Shown here: positions 1 through 4,205 of the stretch, piece after piece
How the letters are laid out: every line of letters starts with the position of its first letter
How positions within the stretch are numbered: the first letter of the stretch is position 1
Origin: Candidatus Latescibacterota bacterium
GTDB lineage: Bacteria; JAAXHH01; JABIQT01
NCBI GenBank assembly: GCA_018667995.1
Contig: JABIQT010000141.1
Location: forward strand, 1-5,918
Length of the DNA stretch: 5,918 bases
Direction of reading: 5' to 3'
Made by a program: the position numbers and the translations under genes
Notes under the pieces: model-generated
What the model saw: only the letters and a program-made list of their open reading frames with translations
Databases searched by the model: none
Told to the model about the DNA's origin: nothing

Positions 1-1
1 C

Positions 2-1174
2 ATCACGAATTTCACGCTTTATATCCTCTTTGCATTAATAATGATACCGGGATGGTGGCCGATTACTTTCTCGGTTTATGTGCTGATTTACCTGGGGCTC
101 TATTCGTTCAAACGTAGTGAAATGGACAGTCTTGATGCGGACGCTACATTGCTAGAGTCGATAATTAGACCGTTCCGCTCTGTGCTGCTCTATGTGGAGT
201 CGTTCCCAATGGAGGGCATGCCGAACCTCGCTCGTCACTGTCAACCGTTACGGAGTGCGGGCGCCAAACCATCCGTACTGCTGCATGAGATCTCTCGAAT
301 AGCCGGTGGCGCTAAATGGCAGAAGGGGCAATTTCTGTGGTTGATACTGAACGCCCTTGTACCATGGGATCTATATTTCACCTATCGGCTGCATCGATTT
401 CGTTCGGAGCTGCAGGAGCATCTGCCTACCTGGCTGGAAACATGGTATGACCTGGAGGCCTACAGCGCTTTGGCCGGCTTCGGTTATCTCAACCCGGATA
501 CCATTATGCCCGAGGTGGTTGAGCGTGTGGAACAGAATGATCCGGTATTTCGCGTTCAGGCATTGGCTCACCCCTTTCTGACACGTGAGGATAGGGTCAG
601 CAATGATTTTACGTTTAATTCGGTCCCCGATATTGCCATCATTACCGGTTCGAACATGTCCGGTAAGAGTACTTTTCTCAGGACCATCGGCGTGAATTTA
701 TGCCTCGCATTCGCGGGGGGGGCCGTGATGGCAAAGAGCTTTCGCACGATTCCGTTCAGACTGTTTACATCTATGAAGATTTCAGACTCTGTTACGGACG
801 GGATCTCATATTTCTACGCAGAAGTACGGCGACTCAAAGCCCTGCTCAACGCTCTGGATCAAGCGGAGGGACTGCCCCTATTCTTTATGATCGATGAGAT
901 ATTCAGGGGTACGAATAATAGGGAACGACTACTGGGTAGTCGCTCCTATATTCGCTCAGTGGTTGCCAAGCATGGGGTAGGTCTTATTTCAACGCACGAT
1001 CTGGAGCTGGTCACACTCGAGGAAGAGATCGCCGGTTTACGGAATTACCATTTCCGCGAGGATGTCTTGGATGGCGCGATGGTGTTCGATTACTTGCTGC
1101 GTCAAGGCCCGTGTCCCACCACAAATGCTCTCAAAATCATGAGGCTTGAAGGCTTGCCGGTCTCTGAAGAATGA
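2..1174 (+). CDS. MutS-family ATPase with N-terminal membrane segments (5' partial)
   Basis: The reading frame is open to the left edge, so the ATG at 41 is probably internal; 390 residues are visible. The MutS C-terminal ATPase domain (domain V) is clear. Walker A is TGSNMSGKST (about 644-673), the SYFYAEV segment (about 806-826) matches the MutS StFxxEM region, Walker B is LFFMIDEIFRGT (about 878-913), and the H-loop is ISTHDLEL (about 986-1009). Before the ATPase come two adjacent hydrophobic stretches split by a Pro-Gly-Trp turn (about 8-110) and a third around FLWLILNALVPWDLYF (about 332-379). This arrangement fits the 'MutS-related' membrane-associated family of roughly 600 residues, not the soluble mismatch sensor MutS, whose mismatch-binding domain is absent from the visible part. 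ATP binding and hydrolysis are likely; its role in repair is unproven. The ATPase domain carries a run of eight G at 715-722. The gene converges with the creatininase gene. Confidence 0.9.
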   Translation: MTNFTLYILFALIMIPGWWPITFSVYVLIYLGLYSFKRSEMDSLDADATLLESIIRPFRSVLLYVESFPMEGMPNLARHCQPLRSAGAKPSVLLHEISRIAGGAKWQKGQFLWLILNALVPWDLYFTYRLHRFRSELQEHLPTWLETWYDLEAYSALAGFGYLNPDTIMPEVVERVEQNDPVFRVQALAHPFLTREDRVSNDFTFNSVPDIAIITGSNMSGKSTFLRTIGVNLCLAFAGGAVMAKSFRTIPFRLFTSMKISDSVTDGISYFYAEVRRLKALLNALDQAEGLPLFFMIDEIFRGTNNRERLLGSRSYIRSVVAKHGVGLISTHDLELVTLEEEIAGLRNYHFREDVLDGAMVFDYLLRQGPCPTTNALKIMRLEGLPVSEE

Positions 1175-1204
1175 ATGGGTGCCAGCCTTAACGGCACCCA
1201 TTCA
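1172..1204. terminator. Hairpin between convergent genes, candidate bidirectional terminator
   Basis: A perfect 12-bp inverted repeat (TGAATGGGTGCC at 1172-1183, GGCACCCATTCA at 1193-1204) encloses a 9-nt loop. The left arm begins with the TGA stop codon of the MutS-like gene. The right arm lies 17 nt beyond the stop of the minus-strand creatininase gene. Position between two convergent 3' ends is what a shared terminator would show. No clear T-run follows on the plus strand; on the minus strand the stem is followed by TTCTTC, a weak tract. It could instead be an RNA-stabilising 3' hairpin. Confidence 0.6.
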
Positions 1205-1221
1205 CCGGAATTCACGTGATG

Positions 1222-2001
1222 TTAGGCGGGGCCTTCGACCCGGGCGAATTCCGAATAGAAGTTTGCAACCGCGCCAACGATCGTTTCAAATAACGCCTTG
1301 CCCAGTTCCGCAGTAGCGTCTGCCGGATTGTCCGAATGTCCCGGTCCCTTCTGCCAGGCACCGTGAATCTGTACCGTGGCTCCGGCCAGATCGATATCCA
1401 GACTTTCTCCTTCCCCCGATACATCGTAGACCCGTCCCAATCCCTCATCACTGACGAGATCTGGCCTCAAGGCCATCATCATTGCGGTCTCAAACTGTCC
1501 CGCATGTCCGGGAATGAGTGGCGACGGCATCAAGTCTTTTTCTTCCAAGGCTGGTCTTGAGATATTCCAGTAGTCACCTGTGGCAACGGCTACTTCATGA
1601 TCGAGCCGGTTGACCAGGTCCTGTCCAACGACTCCCACATGATCCGAGTTGCCCCCATGCCCGTTCAAAACAATGAGCTTCCTGAACCCGCAACGGACGA
1701 GTCCCTGGAGTGCTTCCTGAACGGCATTTATGAAGGTGGGGCTGGTCAGCGATATCACACCACCGAAGGGATAATGGTGCCATGAGCTTCCGAAAGGGAG
1801 TGTCGGGGCGATGATGACGGGTACTTTGCCCGCGACCTTCTCCGCCGCTTGACGGGCCACAGTTTCACATAGAATGACGTCGGTTCCGACCGCCATGTGT
1901 GGACCGTGCTGTTCGGTTGCAGCGGTTGGCAAAACACCGATAGCACCGGGCGCCCTCTCTGTGATTTGTTCACGCGTCAATTCGGAAAAAAGGATAGACA
2001 T
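1222..2001 (-). CDS. Creatininase-family metal-dependent amidohydrolase
   Basis: This 259-residue protein has the length and motif order of the creatininase family (creatininase, MftE, ArfB-type formamide hydrolases), which cleave amide or lactam C-N bonds at a two-metal site. The N-terminal metal motif is TEQHGPH, with Glu30 and His32. Asp41 lies in GTD, His115 in NGHGGN (residues 113-118), and GHAGQFETA (165-173) supplies the likely distal Glu171. The segment FGSSWHHYPFGG (70-81) is the usual substrate-side loop of the family. There is no signal peptide, so the enzyme should be cytoplasmic. The ATG start is supported by a GGAGG box at 2009-2013, seven nucleotides upstream. It is the second gene of a minus-strand pair, 42 nt after the PfkB kinase. 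All expected metal ligands are present, so it is probably active. The family call is secure; the substrate (creatinine or another amide) cannot be told from sequence. Confidence 0.93.
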   Translation of the reverse strand: MSILFSELTREQITERAPGAIGVLPTAATEQHGPHMAVGTDVILCETVARQAAEKVAGKVPVIIAPTLPFGSSWHHYPFGGVISLTSPTFINAVQEALQGLVRCGFRKLIVLNGHGGNSDHVGVVGQDLVNRLDHEVAVATGDYWNISRPALEEKDLMPSPLIPGHAGQFETAMMMALRPDLVSDEGLGRVYDVSGEGESLDIDLAGATVQIHGAWQKGPGHSDNPADATAELGKALFETIVGAVANFYSEFARVEGPA

Positions 2002-2008
2002 TGAATAG

Positions 2009-2013
2009 CCTCC
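2009..2013 (-). promoter_or_regulatory. Ribosome binding site of the creatininase-family gene
   Basis: On the minus strand this reads GGAGG, seven nucleotides before the ATG at 2001. It is a strong Shine-Dalgarno match and fixes the start of the amidohydrolase. It lies inside the 42-nt gap after the kinase stop codon, so the gene is translated from its own site within a shared message. Confidence 0.8.
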
Positions 2014-2043
2014 GTCTGGTAGGATGTTTGGGTTTTGTTCGAA

Positions 2044-2958
2044 TTATCCGTCAGTGTGCTTCGTTTTTATAAACGCCTCTGTTTCCTCAAAAGTGGGTAT
2101 GCCCTGTCGTCCCCCAAGGTGAGCACACTTCAGCGCTGCGACTGCGGATGCGAACTCCGCTGTCCTCTCTATCGTCCATCCCCGAAGTAGCCCGAAAATG
2201 AAAGCACCGTGGAAAACGTCACCTGCGCCTGTTGTATCTACGACGGGTACAGAGAACGCCGGTGTGTGGAATTTGCGGCCGTTTGCGAGACAGAGACTTC
2301 CCCGGTCACCCATGGTGATAGCGACCACATTGGGCCCAATCTCTGCCATGAAAGCTATTGCTTTGGATGGATCGTCCGTGCCCGTAAATTCCGTGGAGAA
2401 CCCCACTGAGGCTATGAGGATATCTGTGACTGCTATCAGTTGTTCAATCTCAGGATCACAGACCAGCACATCTGCATCCAATACGGTGGTTACTCCTGCA
2501 CGACGAGCTCGTTTCGCTGCGCCAAGGGCTGCTTCCCGGGAGGTCCCATCTAGATGGAGAAAACGCGCAGACTCAATGAGTCCCTCGGGGATATCCGATG
2601 GCCGGAGCTCCGATACCGTGGAGTTTCCTGCCACGATAGTCCTCTTCCCCGAGTCCTTGTCCACGAGCACCATACTGACCAGGGACTCGCATTCCTGTTC
2701 CATTCCAAGGTACTCCGTACCCACACCATACGCTTCGAGTTCACGCTTAATCATGTGGCCAGGTGCATCATCTCCGACTCGCCCCAAGTACGTTGTGGAA
2801 GCTCCCAGTCTGGCCAATGCGACCAGAGCCGTCGCCACTTCACCACCGCCCTGTTGGGTAGATTCCAGCATGCGGACCTCGTTATCGAGGTCAGGAATAT
2901 ACGGAACCATCGCGATGAAATCCAGGCACGCACAGCCCAATCCGATGACGTCTATCAT
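2044..2958 (-). CDS. PfkB-family (ribokinase-like) carbohydrate kinase
   Basis: This 304-residue protein has the full PfkB fold layout. The N-terminal strand VIGLGCACLDFI carries Asp13, the usual substrate-contacting position. The first PfkB signature region is QQGGGEVATALVALARLG (36-52), and the ATP-side motif is AITMGDRGS (213-221). The second signature is DTTGAGDVFHGAF (241-253), with the GAGD anion hole and catalytic base Asp247. The tail GGRQGIPT (282-289) is typical of the ketohexokinase/sulfofructose-kinase-like branch. The classical NxxE magnesium motif is changed to FSTE (187-190): the Glu is kept and the Asn lost. The enzyme should phosphorylate a sugar or sugar-like substrate with ATP in the cytoplasm; which one is unknown. 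The start is the only usable ATG, since an in-frame TGA lies a few codons upstream, yet the nearest Shine-Dalgarno-like sequence is about 18 nt away. It is the first gene of a probable operon with the amidohydrolase. Confidence 0.93.
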   Translation of the reverse strand: MIDVIGLGCACLDFIAMVPYIPDLDNEVRMLESTQQGGGEVATALVALARLGASTTYLGRVGDDAPGHMIKRELEAYGVGTEYLGMEQECESLVSMVLVDKDSGKRTIVAGNSTVSELRPSDIPEGLIESARFLHLDGTSREAALGAAKRARRAGVTTVLDADVLVCDPEIEQLIAVTDILIASVGFSTEFTGTDDPSKAIAFMAEIGPNVVAITMGDRGSLCLANGRKFHTPAFSVPVVDTTGAGDVFHGAFIFGLLRGWTIERTAEFASAVAALKCAHLGGRQGIPTFEETEAFIKTKHTDG

Positions 2959-2985
2959 GTTGTTGTATCCATGGGCTCACCTTCA
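2955..2985 (-). promoter_or_regulatory. Possible 5-codon leader ORF with Shine-Dalgarno, overlapping the kinase start
   Basis: On the minus strand a purine-rich GAAGGTGAG (2977-2985) is placed correctly for an ATG at 2970-2972, not for the kinase ATG at 2956-2958. That upstream ATG opens a tiny frame, ATG GAT ACA ACA ACA TGA (Met-Asp-Thr-Thr-Thr). Its stop overlaps the kinase start as ATGA. This is the geometry of translational coupling by termination and re-initiation. Seen directly: the SD-like sequence, the small frame and the 4-base overlap. Inferred: that it is translated or controls the kinase. It may be a chance arrangement. Confidence 0.3.
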
Positions 2986-3058
2986 AGAGTTTGCTACCCG
3001 CAATTTCGCCGTGATACATAGGGTAAAGTCGCGAACGTAGCGCCACCATGGTAGCGCA

Positions 3059-3074
3059 TTGGAAGCGCTATCTG
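3059..3074. promoter_or_regulatory. LacI/GalR-type operator-like palindrome
   Basis: TTGGAAGCGCTATCTG is centred on a CG step inside AGCGCT. It agrees at 12 of 16 positions with the idealised LacI-family form TTGAAAGCGCTTTCAA. It lies about 100 bp upstream of a PfkB sugar kinase, a gene class often controlled by LacI-family repressors. Its GCGCTA half also pairs as an inverted repeat with TAGCGC at 3052-3057. No regulator gene is in the window, so this is inference from motif and context. Confidence 0.35.
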
Positions 3075-3217
3075 CCATATCCTATGGTGATTCTTTCAGG
3101 ATAATTGGTTTTTGCGGCACCGTGTGTCCAGAGAGTGGTTCCGGATCGTGCAGGATTTTCACTTACCGCCTGCGAACGGTCGCAAAATCTACCGGATGCC
3201 ATCGCGAGTGTCAAGGA

Positions 3218-3247
3218 TTGACAATGCGCGTTTACCATGGTTACCTT
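3218..3247 (+). promoter_or_regulatory. Possible sigma-70-type promoter of the NTF2-like gene
   Basis: A perfect TTGACA -35 box lies at 3218-3223. The best -10 candidates at normal spacing (TTACCT at 17 bp, TACCTT at 18 bp) are poor matches to TATAAT. The site is 60 to 90 bp before the ATG at 3306, a reasonable distance. The palindrome ACCATGGT (3234-3241) sits in the spacer region and could bind a regulator. The weak -10 keeps confidence low. Confidence 0.3.
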
Positions 3248-3292
3248 TGTCACCATTTCGCAGTCAACCGTCCCGACCCTTTGGACAAAATT

Positions 3293-3298
3293 GAGGAG
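3293..3298 (+). promoter_or_regulatory. Ribosome binding site that sets the NTF2-like start
   Basis: GAGGAG lies seven nucleotides before the ATG at 3306. This favours 3306 over the in-frame upstream ATG at 3237, which has no such site and would put 23 non-signal-like residues before the signal peptide. Confidence 0.75.
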
Positions 3299-3305
3299 AG
3301 ATAAT

Positions 3306-3779
3306 ATGAGAACTGCCGCTGTCCTGCTGACCCTCGCAATGATCATGGGAAAGACCGATCCTGTCGCTTCACAGCAGATCGCCCAGGCTGAATCGAAGGG
3401 AAAGGTAGAACAAACCGTCGTCTCTTTTCTTGCTGAACTGGGCGCACTGGATGTTGACGCTCTGGAAAAGCGCTTGCATCCCAAGATGTCGCTACTCGTC
3501 GTGAGAAAGACAGATGAAGGAATGAAGACCTCTGTGTCCGACAGGCGAAACTGGCTGGCAAGTTTACGCGGCGCGAGTACGCCCTTCGTTGAGCGGATAG
3601 GCAGCCCGATCATCACAATTGATGGTGGAACGCTCGCTCATGTACGTGCGGAGTTTACGGTAGAACGTGAAGGACGCATTCTGTCGCACGGCGTGGACCA
3701 TTTTACGCTCGTTCAGGAGGGAGGCGTCTGGTTGATTGCAAATATTGCATACACGTCCATTCCGGGTCCCCCAGCATAG
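3306..3779 (+). CDS. Exported NTF2/SnoaL-like (DUF4440-type) small protein
   Basis: The 157-residue product starts with a probable Sec signal peptide. Arg2 is followed by a hydrophobic core AAVLLTLAMIMG and a V-A-S cleavage motif at 20-22, giving a mature protein starting near Gln23. The mature part has the cone-shaped NTF2-like pattern: helices at about 32-58, then alternating strands. The ending HFTLVQEGGVWLIANIAY (132-149) is the characteristic last strands of SnoaL/DUF4440-like proteins. Members may be enzymes, ligand binders or of unknown role; the catalytic Asp/His set of known isomerases cannot be assigned here. Location should be periplasmic or extracytoplasmic. It stands alone, divergent from the kinase operon, with its own Shine-Dalgarno. 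The family call rests on pattern recognition; the function is unknown. Confidence 0.8.
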   Translation: MRTAAVLLTLAMIMGKTDPVASQQIAQAESKGKVEQTVVSFLAELGALDVDALEKRLHPKMSLLVVRKTDEGMKTSVSDRRNWLASLRGASTPFVERIGSPIITIDGGTLAHVRAEFTVEREGRILSHGVDHFTLVQEGGVWLIANIAYTSIPGPPA

Positions 3780-4205
3780 GTGCTATTCTTGGTTCATTTG
3801 GTTGTCTTGATTTCCTGTTCAGATCTGGTCCCACTCCGAACAGAGTGCTGCTATGGTGTCATATTCAGACTACCCAAGCTAAAGTATACACCGAATGACG
3901 CTGGTCAGTCAGAGGCGAACGACAGGTCTAATCTCCGGACAACTGCGTTTTGCGGCCAAGTCTATCGACCTATTCCAGAGCCTGTTATTGTGATACCCAG
4001 TCACAGGCATGTGTAGCGCGTCTCCGTGCCATCTTTGTGGTCACCTTTTTCGTAAAATCTGTGCCTACGTGTCGTGTACCGCGTGGCTCTTCTGGTATGG
4101 CAGCGACCGAGAGCTGCCATGCGCGGAGGAACCAGGAGTGCATTGTGACATTGGACATGAGGATGGTATTGCCGCATTAGACTGAATTCTTACGTTGATT
4201 TCCAC
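3780..4205. other. 426-bp gap between convergent genes, no convincing gene
   Basis: This stretch lies between the 3' ends of the NTF2-like gene and the membrane protein gene. Short open frames exist (GTG at 3780, ATG at 3950), but they lack a Shine-Dalgarno site and their products are rich in Cys and Arg with no recognisable domain. The first 40 bases are T-rich without a stem. A TAAAAT box at 4053-4058 lacks a matching -35, and one good hairpin lies at 4095-4122. I see no tRNA, repeat array or insertion-sequence end. It is long for a gap between convergent genes. Confidence 0.55.
4095..4122. other. 10-bp stem-loop in the convergent gap
   Basis: ATGGCAGC (4097-4104) pairs with GCTGCCAT (4113-4120) around an 8-nt loop. 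Two more outer pairs extend the stem: one T-G wobble (4096/4121) and one G-C (4095/4122). No T-run follows on either strand, so it does not look like a standard intrinsic terminator. It could be a 3' hairpin of either flanking message or part of a small RNA. Confidence 0.45.

Larger units (their letters stand above)
2959..3305. other. Divergent intergenic region between kinase operon and NTF2-like gene
   Basis: These 347 bp separate the starts of two divergent genes, so promoters for both directions should lie here. The sequence holds two direct TAGCGC copies (3038-3043, 3052-3057), an inverted copy GCGCTA (3065-3070) and a LacI-operator-like palindrome around 3059-3074. The 8-base palindrome ACCATGGT occurs twice (3045-3052, 3234-3241), and a TTGACA box lies at 3218-3223. 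No convincing -35/-10 pair could be picked for the kinase direction. The open frames crossing the region have no recognisable protein content. Confidence 0.6.

Noticed and set aside
2198-3040. 280-residue open frame on the + strand opposite the PfkB kinase
   Set aside because: It is a shadow of the kinase gene: low-complexity Ser/Arg/Pro-rich translation, no domain pattern, and the opposite strand has complete PfkB signatures.
3237-3305. Upstream in-frame ATG as start of the NTF2-like protein
   Set aside because: It has no ribosome site and would bury the signal peptide behind 23 residues; the ATG at 3306 has GAGGAG seven nucleotides upstream.
3068-3616. 182-residue open frame on the minus strand over the NTF2-like gene
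   Set aside because: It is antisense to a gene with a good Shine-Dalgarno and signal peptide; its own translation has no recognisable features.
3780-4016. GTG-initiated 78-codon frame right after the NTF2-like stop
   Set aside because: No Shine-Dalgarno of its own, unusual composition and no recognisable domain; most likely chance.
3950-4180. 76-codon frame with several Cys residues in the convergent gap
   Set aside because: No ribosome site and no ordered Cys motif such as a zinc finger; treated as noise.
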